Shown in pieces: positions 46,081 to 57,514 of a stretch of 64,000 nucleotides of DNA. Origin of the DNA: Coniochaeta sp. PMI_546. Lineage: Eukaryota; Ascomycota; Sordariomycetes; Coniochaetales; Coniochaetaceae. Positions within the stretch are counted from its first letter, which is position 1. Every line of letters begins with the position of its first letter. The position numbers and the translations under genes are program-made. Under the pieces are notes generated by a model. The model ran no database searches. It was not told where the DNA came from and saw nothing but the letters and a program-made list of their open reading frames with translations. The stretch is taken from the NCBI GenBank assembly GCA_021432605.1, contig MU271144.1, positions 558,001 to 622,000 on the forward strand, written 5' to 3'.

Positions 46081-46230
46081 AGTTAAGCTGAGTTAATGTG
46101 AGGCGATAAAAGGTAATGTAAGGTAATGTGAGGTAATGTGAGGTAATGTGAGGTAATGTGAGGTANNNNNNNNNNAGGTAATGTGAGGTAATGTGAGGTA
46201 ATGTGAGGTAATGTGAGGTAGTGTGAGGGA
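46081..46230. repeat. Right array of 10-bp repeat (AGGTAATGTG) with assembly gap
   Basis: At least twelve AGGTAATGTG units, the first few imperfect, interrupted by ten N at 46166-46175. The gap marks a stretch the assembly could not resolve, so the true array is probably longer. It is inverted relative to the array at 44.65-44.75 kb. Confidence 0.95.
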
Positions 46231-47047
46231 CCTAGATATAACTTACAGGTGTAGGAGTGACTTGTGGAACTGGTTATGCTGCGATGAACTTCACGACAGG
46301 TATCATCTGCACAACACCCCGTGGGCGTGTATGGTACTGACCAACGTACTTAGAGACCTGGCGACTGCCTAAGCACTTGAAATTGGAAGACTCGACTATC
46401 GGAGTATAAGAACTAACTCAAATCCATTAACCCATCTGTATCATTCCATATTCTCCTCTCAAGAGCTAGATACATTTCTATCACATGCCGTACGTGTTGG
46501 AAGGAAGTTGCCATTGAGTCGGTCGATGCCAGTGATCAGCTGCGTCAACACTTCCTGAACCGAGAGCAGGACGGCTTTCCCGCAAATCCCATATCTTCCG
46601 TCAGAGATTCCAGGTCAGTACCATTATACCCCAGCAATGACGGATGAAAAGCCAATAAATCTTCATTAGTCAGTCACCATGTGTCTCAGAATCTGGCACA
46701 GTTACGCCTGCGGATGTGTGCTTATTCAATCGACGATTACTTGCGATGTACCAGGTGTTTCAACCCACATAATTCAGGATCTTACACAAAACTTTGCTGG
46801 GCGGTGTCCCGAACACTCATTGCCCACCCCCCCGGGAGATTGAGGGAGCCATACATCCATGTGTTACGTTGGGGCTGCAACTTGATTTTGGCGGCTGAAA
46901 CCTGAAGAAGGTGGGAGGGATTTAAGCGTTAGCGTGGAAACGTAGACAGCAGTTAGCACTAAAGAAGAATGTTTCGACACTACCATCTCGTCCCGTAGCC
47001 CCTCCGCACACCATCGATTTGATTGAAAACGGGGCTGTTTCCTCTCC
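46231..47047. other. Intergenic, upstream region of the next gene
   Basis: About 800 bases with short open frames only; no motif recognised. Confidence 0.4.
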
Positions 47048-47650
47048 ATGCTACCGCAACTTCTATCCTGCACCGACCTTACGCGTTATGGCATATCCGC
47101 TATGGCTACTCGCGTTTATGTGACCTGCTTATCCGAGCTGATTCCCGGCAATGCTACCGAGCGGAGAACGACGATGGCAAACATTATATGCGAATTTCAA
47201 TTCAAACGAGACTTCGACAAGAGCCACGATAGTTTGCAATCATTTGGTCAATACGCGGTCGACGGTTCGCGATGTCATCTTCTTGTCGATGTCGGTCCCC
47301 CGGGCGCAGACGAGTATGACTTATACTGGTACCATTGGGATGGGAAGCAACTGTGAGTTAGTCATCAATTTGTTGGGTATCTATCTTCGCTAAGGGCCCC
47401 TAGCATCGAGCGGACAGTGACGCCACCGCTCATCTGGCACATGAAGAAGTACTACCCATTCAATCCGATGCCGAAGCCTCTCCTCAGCGACAATGATCTC
47501 AAGGTTCGCTTGGGCGAAGACGGGTACAAGAAAATTATATCAAGCCGAATAGAGCAGAAGCGCAAGTATGGCATCGACTTGTCCCAAGAAGATAAACAGT
47601 TCCTTGGCGAATACCCGAACATGACCTGTGAGGTGGGAAGAAGACGATGA
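47048..47650 (+). CDS. Unrecognised protein, two exons, about 183 residues
   Basis: Exons 47048-47352 and 47404-47650 join in phase through a 51-base intron (GTGAGT...CCTAG). In-frame ATGs at 47102 and 47174 are alternative starts, giving 165 or 141 residues. The middle (CHLLVDVGPPGADEYDLYWY) and the second exon (RTVTPPLIWHMKKYYPFNPM, then YKKIISSRIEQKRKYGIDLS) are hydrophilic with a basic helix. No family is recognised. The open sequence in another frame to about 48.0 kb may be a further exon, but no clean junction was found. Confidence 0.5.
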
Positions 47651-48501
47651 GGGACGTGATGCGGGGCGGTCTATGGTGACGTCACCTGAGTCTGGCTGGT
47701 GGAAACTGCACCGGCCCGGGACGGAAGCGGTGTCTGTCTCAGAGTCCGGTGTCAGCACATCAGGGTGCATTTGCACCTCTGTGAGCCATGGATATCTTCG
47801 CCGTCACTGGCGGGAACCTGTCACATCACTGCCTTTCTATTGTTATACAGTCGATGGAAATATATCCTGGGGAGAAACCGGGGCTCCCTGTTGGCAAAGC
47901 GAAGCTGCCAGACCGCCTGCATACCCACATTGTTTCACCTTTATGATGCTTCGAGCTCTGGGCTCCGCGTTTGTTTGTTATAATGTTTTGTATGTGATAC
48001 CGCAGCATGTACCGTTGTCAAGCCAGCGTCCACTGTAAGCTTGGTTTCCTTTCTGGTTTTGTTGCAACTTTAACCGGGTCTGAGGGTTCTAAAATGCTAC
48101 CGTCAGCAGCACCAACCAAGAAAGATAGAAGTGCCCAAGAGCACGATTTGGGTAGCAATATATTCGATCTTGATGTCTTTCGCTTGACAAGCCTTGCTGC
48201 GCAGTGTTAGGCTGTCGCACGAGTCCATCTATGCACCCAGTTCAGTGGATCTGGGATGTATATAGTACGTCCGGGTTCGGTCATTTGTTGTCCCGCAATG
48301 ACCTGTGGTGCCACGCGACAAATCCGCCCCACTACTCCACAGATCCTCGAAGGTGGCATGCGGCCCATTACCTTACCGTGTTTTCGAGTTAGGATCTTGG
48401 CTCCCAGCATACCGCGCTTCATTCAACCTTCACTACGCTTGCGATGCTGAGGACTCTTCACATTTGCAGATGGAGGTAGCGTTATCATCTATTCGCGCAG
48501 T
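47651..48501. other. Intergenic or unresolved downstream exons
   Basis: About 850 bases. A frame at 47628-48038 is open but unrecognised. The rest shows no gene. Confidence 0.35.
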
Positions 48502-49069
48502 ATGCTAAACTACGAACCTTTCAGTCTCTCGACTGAAGCTCGGGATTTGGCTCGCCATGCGACTCAAAGCCTGACTGGCAAGAAGCACAAGCCCGCCATG
48601 CATATCTTCGTTTACGCTTGGCCTTCACAACTCGAGCAACTAGCACGGCAAGTGGTTAGGTTGGACCTGGTATGTAGAAGCCCATATAGCTGCGGCGTGT
48701 TGAACTGACTCACTACAGGCTGGCAAATTGAAGGGTTGGAGCCCAGTCATCACAGTCACGAAATGGGCTGTAACTCTGGAGCGGGGTCATTCGCTTTTTA
48801 CCCCTGCCGGTAAAAGGAGCATAATTGTCGATATAGAAGAAGAAGGCGTCGAAGGGCAGGTCGCAATATATAAAGGAGAAGAGGACCATCAGGAGGTGGA
48901 TTGGCGGTTTGGCGTAGGTTATATCTTGCAACAGTCCGTTTCGATTCGAGCTCTTGAGCACGATATCACCATGATGTTGCTTGTGCTTGCTCCGAAGTCT
49001 CAAGGGACTAACGGAAGTCAAGATAGAGCCGAGCACATACCCGGCAGCCAATCGACAGTGGAAAGTTAA
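48502..49069 (+). CDS. Unrecognised 172-residue protein
   Basis: Exons 48502-48669 and 48719-49069 join in phase across a 49-base intron (GTATGT...CTACAG). Starts MLNYEPFSLSTEARDLARHA. The second exon looks beta-rich and acidic (RSIIVDIEEEGVEGQVAIYK) and ends in a polar tail. No known motif. Its stop lies 4 bases from the stop of the minus-strand gene at 49074, a very tight tail-to-tail arrangement. Confidence 0.65.
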
Positions 49070-49073
49070 GTGG

Positions 49074-51134
49074 CTACTCTAGAAACACATCATCCCAAAT
49101 GTTCTCTTTGTCCGTGTCGTTCTCTGTGTCCGTGTCATACGTTATGTTGTTCATGTTATCTGGTCTCTCTTCCCAACTCGGTTCACCCTGGTCCATCCTT
49201 GGGTTTTGTCCGGTGGCCGGCCCGGCTCCGGGCTGCGCTGGCGCTCCAAGCATGAGTCCCGGATCGCCCATTGGGCCGAACCCTTCCCTGCTGCCTCTCT
49301 GACCATCACCAAAGCAACTCGTGTCGGAAGTCGTATCACAGTTCTGCTCTGCCGCAGCAAGGAGTAAATGAAAGGGGGAGGTGGATCCCCCGGCCGAAAT
49401 ATTGAAGTCCCTCTCGCGCAAGTGTCCCAAGCCGCACGTCGAATGGGTTTGGTTCAGGTTGTACCCGGGTGGCTCATCAGAAAGCTCACTACCAGCAAGC
49501 ATCGGCTGGACACTCGGCAATAGGCCATCCTCAAGGTGACGTGAAAACACAGCCGTGGGGCATGCGGCTTCCCTTCCTGCCAGCCACCCTTGAGTGAGGC
49601 CTTCAAGAGGCCCTTGGGCTGCTGGCCTCTGGTCAGGCAAATTCGAGACTCTGTCATGTCCTTGCCCCTCTGCAGTTGGCTGCGTCTTCCGTCGTTTCGC
49701 CCGCGGATCATGGACTGATGTCGTCGATTCGCTGCGATAGTGCTTGCTGTTGTTGATGGGTCGGAACTGTGTCGTTCTGATTTCCTCCGAGCTGCATCTT
49801 GTGGTAGATCCGCTCAAGGTAGGCGGGCTTGCATCTATCAGAGAAACAGGAGATGGCGGACATAAGGGACCTGCATCTCTCGGGGCCGGGTCGGTCCCTT
49901 TGGGTAGCGTTTGGCTGCCTGGTATGGCACTTCCCTTGCCATCAGTTGCAACTGCGACGTCCTCACTAGTGGCGGGTGAACTTGCTGAGGTGCTATTTTG
50001 AATGCGACAGGCGACGAGCTTTCCCGAAAGCAGTACCCCCTTCCACGATTGGTACTCTTCATCGCGGCTGAGAAGAGTTACGCCTAGCGCCTTGCAAATC
50101 GTCGAGACTCTACGAAATCATTAGCTGAGAACACTGTAGCGTTCGGGCATCTCACCTCCATCGATCGCCAGCGAATATTGCGACACAGAACGGGAGATAG
50201 AGCGGCAGGGAGGCTTGTATTTCGGCCGGAACTTTGCATCGAGGAATGTTGTCCGTGAAGAGCTTCATCGGTTCGCCTTTCTTTGGAAGCCTATTATAAA
50301 AGTGAAGACTCTTGCCCTCTGTGATCATGTTAGTACCTGAGGAAGGACCAGAGCAATCGCCTTACCATTGAAGAATAGCTCAAACGCTCGATGTTCAAGC
50401 CCACGTTCGAATTGGCGTTGCTGTTCTTGGACGACCCATTTTACTGTGGACCGACACTTGCGGAGATGCGTATTCGCTGCAGTACACTTTCCCTTTCCCT
50501 GACTCGCCGCTAGGAACTCCCGTTGGGCTGCAGCTACCAAAGGCTCCGGATGACCTGCGTATAAAGCTACGCAACATGCTGCAGTGAAGACGAGCGACAT
50601 GAAGTGGGAAAGGTTGCGTTCAAATCGCGACTTCACCATATGAGAGCCGACATTTCGCGCCATCGACTTCAGAGTCTCTTGTAGATCTGGGTATGTGGTG
50701 TGGTCCGGGATGACGAGACTGTTGTCGCTTAACGGCTGTATTGAAAAGCGCCTAAGTGCGCGAAGTATGTCGGCGGCACTGGACATGCCAACGCTCTTCC
50801 TCTTGACACCCCACTCCTCCTCTGATGTAGGCATATCCTTGATAAATGCTGCTACTTCATTGTCCGAATCTCTGGACATACTGGTTGATGGCAGACTTTG
50901 CTTGCGATCGACGCTTGGATCGAAGCTCTCGAAGGTGGTCGTATCATGGTCTGGAGGTGATGTCGGGTACTGGATCCTGGACGAGGGTACGCTCTCAGTT
51001 TGTCGTATCTTTGTCACCTCCTCTTCGAGCCATTGAGTACACTGGCGCAATACATCTTTGTTGACGAGCCCGAGAAGGTAGCCTGCGTAGGCGTGGGCAT
51101 CACCACTAAACCCATCAATTCGCGTTACCGACAT
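49074..51134 (-). CDS. Unrecognised 655-residue fungal protein
   Basis: Three exons, 50366-51134, 50156-50318 and 49074-50109, joined in phase (1968 bases). Start chosen at MSVTRIDGFSGDAHAYAGYL; an in-frame ATG at 51197 would add 21 residues. The N-terminal half includes a helical region (KSRFERNLSHFMSLVFTAAC, then HRAFELFFNEGKSLHFYNR). Exon 2 encodes IPRCKVPAEIQASLPLYLPF. After LGVTLLSRDEEYQSWKGVLL comes a long disordered Pro/Ser/Thr/Asp-rich tail with a basic KRRKTQP patch that could be a nuclear signal, ending in DTDTENDTDKENIWDDVFLE. No family recognised. It may work with its tail-to-tail partner, but only proximity suggests so. Confidence 0.7.
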
Positions 51135-51207
51135 TATAAAGGGATGCGAGGAGGACAGAGGCGTGGTGAAAAGGATTATTCCTGCCTGAAAAGACATTGT
51201 GGGGATG

Positions 51208-51250
51208 CGCTAGTCCTGATCGGTCGCGCCTTCGAAGGCGCGACTAGCGC
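51208..51250. repeat. Large palindrome, copy 1
   Basis: A perfect 22-base core centred on TTCGAA (51223-51244; inner part TCGCGCCTTCGAAGGCGCGA) lies inside outer inverted arms GCGCTAGTC (51208-51216) and GACTAGCGC (51242-51250). The core is identical to that of the palindrome at 57.26 kb. It sits about 75 bases before the start of the 655-residue gene. Confidence 0.9.
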
Positions 51251-52028
51251 AGTAATCAACATTGGGGAACTAATATTCTCCCTTTCCTTGAAACTTAAAC
51301 TGAGCCCATAAGCTCGTGCTCACTCTACTAATGTGAAAGCAGGTTTGCTCTTCATCTGGGGACATGTAACTGAATAGATCGGTCCCGTGAAATAGATCGC
51401 CTGCAAGGCAACACGATCGCCTGCAAGTCATATCTGGTTGCCTTACCCGGCTGTTCCTCTGTGCACTTGTGCAAATGTCGGGAGACAAGCAGTGACCCCG
51501 GCGGTCTGCAAAGTGGTTCGCAATGCAACGTGCGTCCTGAGCTCTGGCACAGTATTATATATGTAGCGTGTAGCTCGCCAGGACCATCGAGACGTGGTTC
51601 CTAAATGTGATACTCAGTGCGATGTCCTCCATACCTCCACTTTTTGTACACATGGACGCTCGTTCGATGGACTCCTTGATCGAGAACCTCTATATGGCGT
51701 AGCCCCGAATGCTGTTCGAGAGATGGGGTTCGGGGTACGCTGGGTGCTGCCACTTATGCAGTGGTGGCACCGCGAATCAGGTCTGATCCCGCACAAGCTA
51801 CCATGGTATCGATGTCAGAACCCTTCTTCAGATTTGCCTCCCAGTTGACGTGTCTCCAAAGATCCTACCCTCCTTTGGATTATATATATACAGCACTTTC
51901 TTCTCACGGTCATAGTATGAAGTATCTTGCCCACATTAACTGATAACAAACCTCCACTACACACGAGATTCGCATTCTCCTCACCGTCCGAGTTCTTCTA
52001 CTTCCCACGAGACATCGGACTTCTCGAG
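51251..52028. other. Intergenic, divergent promoter region
   Basis: About 780 bases between divergent genes. Contains a doubled word GATCGCCTGCAAG (near 51397 and 51415) and otherwise nothing recognisable. The plus-strand leader of the next gene lies at the right end. Confidence 0.45.
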
Positions 52029-53703
52029 ATGACGACAACTACGGACACTTCGCAGGTCGGCGAGCTGTATCTCGATAGCGCACTACCACAGCGACCATAT
52101 GGGCATGCAGCTGTTATGCTACTACGGCCTAGCACAGCTTCTGGGATACCAACGACGGGTGTACCGCACCATATTAGCCCTGAGGAACCGCAGAAGAACC
52201 CGACTTGCCACAGAGCACCCAAGGATAGTCAAGCCGTGGGGGCAACGTGCTCTCGGGATGAATTTGTCAAGAGCTTCCGCCGGCACATAGAACCCACGTA
52301 TCCTCTCATCATGCCGGGCCAGCTTAAGGAAATCATGTCGTCCATCTACGACACGGACAAGACATCCGTTCCGGCAAAGCGGAAGAGACGGGAGGACGCG
52401 GAGAGCAAGGACGTCGTCGCACTGGTTGTGCTTGCGTTGGGCGCGTCCTGCCGCCCTGGCAGTGGTAAAAGGGGCTGGACGTACGCAGACGAGGCTCACA
52501 CTCTCGTTGGAAGCTTACATTCTAGTGCAGGGAGTCTGAACTATATCTGGGCCAACCTACTTATGGCACTCTACGATGAGTTGTTTGGCAGTCGACAAGA
52601 AAGTATGGACTTTGCCGCTAACGCTGGAAGAGCTTTACAGCAGCTCCTGACATCAAGGTTCGCGAATCTTAAAGGACAAGAAGAGGGGGCAATCTTCACT
52701 TCGGAGCAGAACGAATTCCTCTTCACCAGCTGGATCTATCTCATGATGGAGAGGTATGACTTATGTACACCCACTCACATGCTTCTGCTGATCGCCTCAG
52801 TGACCGTCTTGTCGCGCAAGAAGATAGCCGGATTGTAGGCCAATCCTTGCTGTGGGCGATGCCATACCCGAATGCTCAATTGGCTACCAAGCAAGGCCTT
52901 GATGAGCGAGTTGGCTTCGAATTCTTGGACCGTGTGTGGCTATGTCGTCGGAAGCACGAGGCAGCATTCAGAAAGTGGCCAAGTGAGCTCGACACGGTCT
53001 TCAACCTCGAGCAGCTGTTCGAACCGTTGGAGAGTAGCGCGTTCCATGCTTCTCCGACCAAAGCACTAGACATCTTGCTTGCACAGGCTCAAGCCACATA
53101 CTGGGATGCGAAGGCGGACATGTACGCGTCATTTGTCTCTCGAATCTGCCGCAAGGATCCCATCTTCGGAGCCGTCGACATCGAACTTGGAAGTAGAGGC
53201 GTGCGTGCTCTAATTAAGAGTGTAGAAGCTCTTAATAAGAGTGTCGAAGCGATCAGCACCTTCCCGAGCCAGTCGCTGATCGTACCCAACATTGTTCGCA
53301 TCGTTTATAGGTATGATCCTCTATCGTGTCTTCCATCAAGATGTTGACTGGTAGCAGTCAAATGAAGAATCTACTGCTTTTGGGAGACTGTCACAGGAGT
53401 AGGGTGCTCAGGAACTGGGTCACTACAGAGCAACTTGAGGAGATTTTAAATCGCACGATACTGTTCTTCGAAGCGGTGTGTGCAGGACCAGGCTCTCTGT
53501 CTGTCAATCTGGATTTCGTGGCGCCTCTGAAAGAACAGGTACGATCCCCCAACGCCGGTCGAAACGACTTTATCGGTCGCGACGCACTTCATGCCCTATT
53601 GGTGAAGGGCAACGTTGGGTACTCGTCAATGGGTTACAGCGGGTCATTCGCTGACGGTGATGATGACTCACGGCATGGGGATGAGGCGGAGATTGGAGAG
53701 TAA
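52029..53703 (+). CDS. Fungal transcription factor-like protein (MHR/Fungal_trans core, no Zn2Cys6 cluster)
   Basis: Three exons, 52029-52753, 52801-53310 and 53355-53703, give 527 residues with in-phase joins. DEFVKSFRRHIEPTYPLIMP (about residues 80-100), ALVVLALGASCRPG and the helical array NYIWANLLMALYDELFGS, then NEFLFTSWIYLMME, match the order seen in the middle homology region of fungal transcription factors. A KRKRRED patch could be a nuclear signal. No N-terminal Zn2Cys6 cluster is seen in or directly upstream of the frame, so it may be a regulator without its own DNA-binding domain or a truncated one. It lies between two copies of a palindrome and next to methyltransferase genes. Confidence 0.6.
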
Positions 53704-54302
53704 ACACACCACGCGATGGGAGGTGATTTCCTAAGGCGTAGCTGTATATTAATGATGTTTCTGAATATGCCATTACTCGTACTCTTGGTGGCTTCTAAGC
53801 AGCGAAGGGTAAGCTAGCACAATTATGGCAAGTTGCGCGTGGTTCTAAAGAATTCTCAAAGCAACCCTCTAGTCAATATAATCATGCTTGCATGTACTCG
53901 ATAAAACTTTCGTTGGAATCCAATGTCTGTACATATTCAGCAAGGGCAACCTATCTCTCCGTCTTGCGCATGTCCAGTCAGATTATTCTTGGAAGACTCT
54001 CAGCTTGGGGTGCAAACCTGGCAGTGGAGCTGGTCTCTGGCTAGCGGGGCAAGGTTGATCGTGGCTGTCTCGCTCGCCCCTCCATATAAAGACCCCATCG
54101 ACATCTCCCCGTCGAGTTTCCTCAGTGTGTCCCTTGCGTCCTCACTTGTTAAGACCGAGTTCTGTCCACTCAAGTCATTTCTTTACGGCGTCCGGCATCT
54201 AGATACTAGGTCACCTTGAGACACCTACAATATACATACCGCCGACCACGGAGAAGGGTTCCGACTTGGCCTGGGAGGCAACAACAGACGAGCCTTGTCG
54301 AA
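53704..54302. other. Intergenic
   Basis: About 600 bases with no recognised gene; a TATATAAAG-like word near 54085 and pyrimidine-rich sequence fit a promoter for the gene that follows. Confidence 0.4.
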
Positions 54303-55030
54303 ATGAGCATTCGAAAGGTCGGTTCCTACAGCAAAGGGCGTCCTTCAGAACCTCGCAGACATAGCCCTTATCCAAATCCAAGGCTCCCAGACACTCAGAA
54401 CCGGACGGGATCGCCTGCCAGGGATTTCTGGGTAGGATCAGCGGAAGATCTCGTCACCAGTCTCATAAAAGATACGTCACCGGATCCCGGAGTCCAGGTA
54501 GAAGACTCAGGACTAGTGCGACGCTGCCTTGACGAGCTTCTCCCACATGAAGTCCAGGCAATTGGGAAGTTCCAATTATGGAATAGGGGCATGGTCCTGG
54601 GCGAGCGCAAAGAGAGGGACGACCTCGCCAGGACGAAGTCATGTGATCCATGGCTTATCAAGGAGCGGTATGAGGTGTATGAGGAGAAGAATCCCGATAT
54701 CATCGCGCACCAGGAGAGAGCGTTTGTGCGTATCTGTATTCCAAAGGCCGTGTGTTGTACTAACGAAGGCAGAGCTCTTTGTTCAAAGCCATCCGTGAAA
54801 GTGCGAAAGCACTTGGTCTCCCAACGGTGGCAATGGAAGCACAAAACAGCCTGTCGGAGATTTACCAGGCTAACTTGGCGGCAGAGAGTTCCGAAAAGGA
54901 ACGTTTTGAGGCGGAAATGGCACGAATGAACATCCAGGAGGTCAGCACTCGCCCAAGTGAAGCAGGCAGTTCAAGGCTATTGATAGCAGGGCACAGCGTG
55001 CTTGCCGAAGACGATGCCGCCGGTGACTGA
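54303..55030 (+). CDS. Unrecognised 226-residue protein with C-terminal coiled coil
   Basis: Exons 54303-54725 and 54773-55030, joined in phase with a GTGCGT donor and CAG acceptor. An earlier in-frame ATG at 54216 would add 29 basic residues. The first 60 residues are Arg/Pro/Ser-rich and disordered. The middle is charged and helical (SLIKDTSPDP, LDELLPHEVQAIGKF, then LIKERYEVYEEKNPD). The second exon forms an amphipathic, coiled-coil-like helix (ANLAAESSEKERFEAEMARM). Soluble; no known family. Confidence 0.6.
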
Positions 55031-55404
55031 CTCCATCGTACTCGTCGCGCCAGCAAGCAGCAGCGCCCAAAGAGCGAATCTGTGGTCAATGTAATGTTCA
55101 ATATCGCGAGTGTTGATCAGCAAACGCGGATAGAGACCGTTATGGCGCAAACCGCAGATTGTATTATTGTCTATTAATAGAGTGAAAAACTGATAAAGAG
55201 AACCAACAAGCTAGCCCACTGCTCAATTTGTTTCTATGAAGGGCGATGCCTTTGTGGTCACGCTCATCATTTGAAATGGAGACTTGTTAAAGAGGCTTTG
55301 AAATGAAGTGTTAATACACGCCGCGTTAGATATCCCAACCCTGCCACCCTGCCTCCCAGCACGTGGGCCGTCCTTATTCAGTCTGTGGCATGAGTTCTAA
55401 CTGC

Positions 55405-56617
55405 TCACGATGGGCTCCTGCCAATAACGACAACACTGCCAACAAGGTCAGTTAACCTCATCTGGAAGTGTGGTTTGACACTCACATTTCAACAACAACG
55501 TTGTGGCAGTCTTGGTTGAGTTCATATCTGAGCTTGTCGATGAAAGCATTATGTTGCTTGGCCTTTACGCCCGTCATGGAGTGGTGATAGGTGACAATTC
55601 CAACGATCTTTTCAATGACGACGAATCGCAGATCCTCCATCCAAACTTCCGTTCCGGCAATTGGGGTGGGGAAGCGATGTGTGTAGAAGATTTCGAGGCC
55701 AGCTGCTTTCATCCAGCTTTTACACTCTTTCAAGTCGACGTGAAATGTCCGGCGTGTGTTACCTGAAACCTTTTTGATGAATTGGGAAGCCATTTTCCAT
55801 GGACCAGGAATAGCGGAAACTTCGTGGTCCTTCACGAATTCTAGAGATATATCGAGGTAGTGGGCGTATCCTCGTGGTGTCAATCGGGGCCTGGCACGTT
55901 TCATGAAGTCCGACCAATTGTCGATGCATCCATTCAGCCCGCGCAAATGGATGTAGTCGAACTTCTCTGATGGCAAATCAATATTGGCGTCGCCGATATA
56001 TCGTATGACATTCTCGGGAATTGGTCTTCTGAAGTTGAAGACATCCATCGCGAATATGGTTGCCTCCGGAAACCGTTGGGCAACCTCGCTACAGCCATCA
56101 GTCAGAACGGGGCAGGGTTGCGTGAGTTGCAGAAAGAGCTTACCCAACCCAAGTGCAAAGGCCGGCACCAACGGCCAGTATCTTGAGGTCTGAATGCCTG
56201 CCTAGCAAAGTACGCATCCAATATTCAGTCTCAAGGTTAGGAAGCCCACCCAAGTGACGATAGAGCTTTTCTCTGTGTGTTATTAGTAGTCAGTCATCTC
56301 CTGCTTTTAAATGAGGATTGTGGTCTACTAACTGTTTGTCCATAACGAGTTGTGCCTCCTCGTCAACAGCGAACCTTGAGATTGTTAACGCAACTACAGA
56401 TCCAACGCGTGGAAGTCGGAACTTACACACTGAGCCAGTCGGCCGGATACTCTCTGCCAAGTTTCGTGATCGTTCCTCCAGGGATGGAAGAAACTTGAGG
56501 ACGTCGTCTGTGTGTACATCTTAGGTGAACGTTTGTCTCTGTAGGCGAAGGGAGCAAGAACGACTTGTTTTCCGTCCAGGCGGCAGGATCCCCGAGAAAA
56601 TCAGCGTTGCTACCCAT
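55405..56617 (-). CDS. LaeA-like SAM-dependent methyltransferase
   Basis: Five exons, 56427-56617, 56333-56374, 56144-56272, 55486-56088 and 55405-55435, sum to 996 bases and 331 residues. Motif I is KILAVGAGLCTW (about 108-119), where most relatives have an acidic D-LG-GTG start; here it is AVGAG. Post-I AQRFPEATIFAMDVFNF, then KFDYIHLRGLNGCIDNW and RGYAHYLDISLEF complete the Rossmann methyltransferase pattern. The start is chosen at MGSNADFLGD; exons further upstream are possible. Family members such as LaeA influence chromatin and secondary metabolism, but the substrate here is unknown. The exon structure and several motifs mirror the methyltransferase at 57.5 kb, so the two are diverged paralogues in divergent orientation. 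Confidence 0.8.
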
Positions 56618-57256
56618 CTGTGGGGGGGACAGCGATGTGCTGTGCCTTTCATGACTGGCACGCGACGAGACAAGGCGTTGCGGATAGTTGTCCTCGCTGG
56701 TAAGTCGGACCTGTCTCTCGAGATCTCGGCCAGAGCCCTGTGAATGTGGATAGCATTCCTTCCTAGTGGAAAGGATCTGTGCCGGCTGGACACGAATGAC
56801 CGGAAAACAAGACTGTCCATCTGTCAGCAAACAACAGGAAATAATAATAGTTCACTTGAATGCCCGAATACTGACAAGGACTGATCTCAGCCATCCTTGG
56901 ACGGCGGAAAGCCTGGCCGATAGAATTCCATTCAACATCCTATGCGAACAATCTGGTACATCGGATTGCAGATGAAGAAGGGAGAAATGATCAGGAATCA
57001 AATATCAAGTGGGAAAGCCGGGAGGCTATTTGACTAGCTGATGATTGCCTTGGTAGCATGGGTGCGCCGTAAGGATGAGTATGGGATGTAGGCTTGGTCA
57101 GGTCCCCGGCAGGGGTTAACAGACTAAAGAAACCAGGCTCCGCAATCTCCTTCTCAGGACAACTATTGGTTCCCAAGTGAGCATCATGCTGCGTAGAGAT
57201 CCCGCGTGGTGGTGATACACATAGCAAGTGCCTGCCAGGGGGCGTTCAGGTGTAAT
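56618..57256. other. Shared upstream region of the methyltransferase pair
   Basis: About 640 bases before the palindrome. Short minus-strand frames here could be an upstream exon of the leftward methyltransferase, but no junction is convincing. Confidence 0.4.
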
Positions 57257-57308
57257 CGCTATCCCCAATCGGTCGCGCCTTCGAAGGCGCGACCGATTGG
57301 GAATAGCG
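57257..57308. repeat. Large palindrome, copy 2
   Basis: A 52-base palindrome with one mismatched pair. 57264-57301 is a perfect 38-base inverted repeat centred on TTCGAA, with inner part TCGCGCCTTCGAAGGCGCGA, and the outer arms are CGCTAT and ATAGCG. It lies between the two divergent methyltransferase genes, about 210 bases before the start of the right one. It shares its core with the copy at 51.2 kb. Confidence 0.95.
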
Positions 57309-57514
57309 CATCTTAACAAATGCTTACCCTTAATGGTTGAGAGCGGCCGTCGATGAAATCCTGGGCATTCCTGGGCACAGTCATCTTCTGGTTACGAGGT
57401 TTCTTGCACACTCTTCAGTGTAACCTTTATTCGATCACCACGGTTTTGACGTTTACATATTTCCTTCCCGTGTGAGCTTGTGTCCCTCGATGTGCAGTTC
57501 TTCAACATTCGACA

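Noticed and set aside
44645-46230. CRISPR-like array reading of the short repeats
   Set aside because: Repeats are contiguous without unique spacers, and this is a eukaryotic genome.
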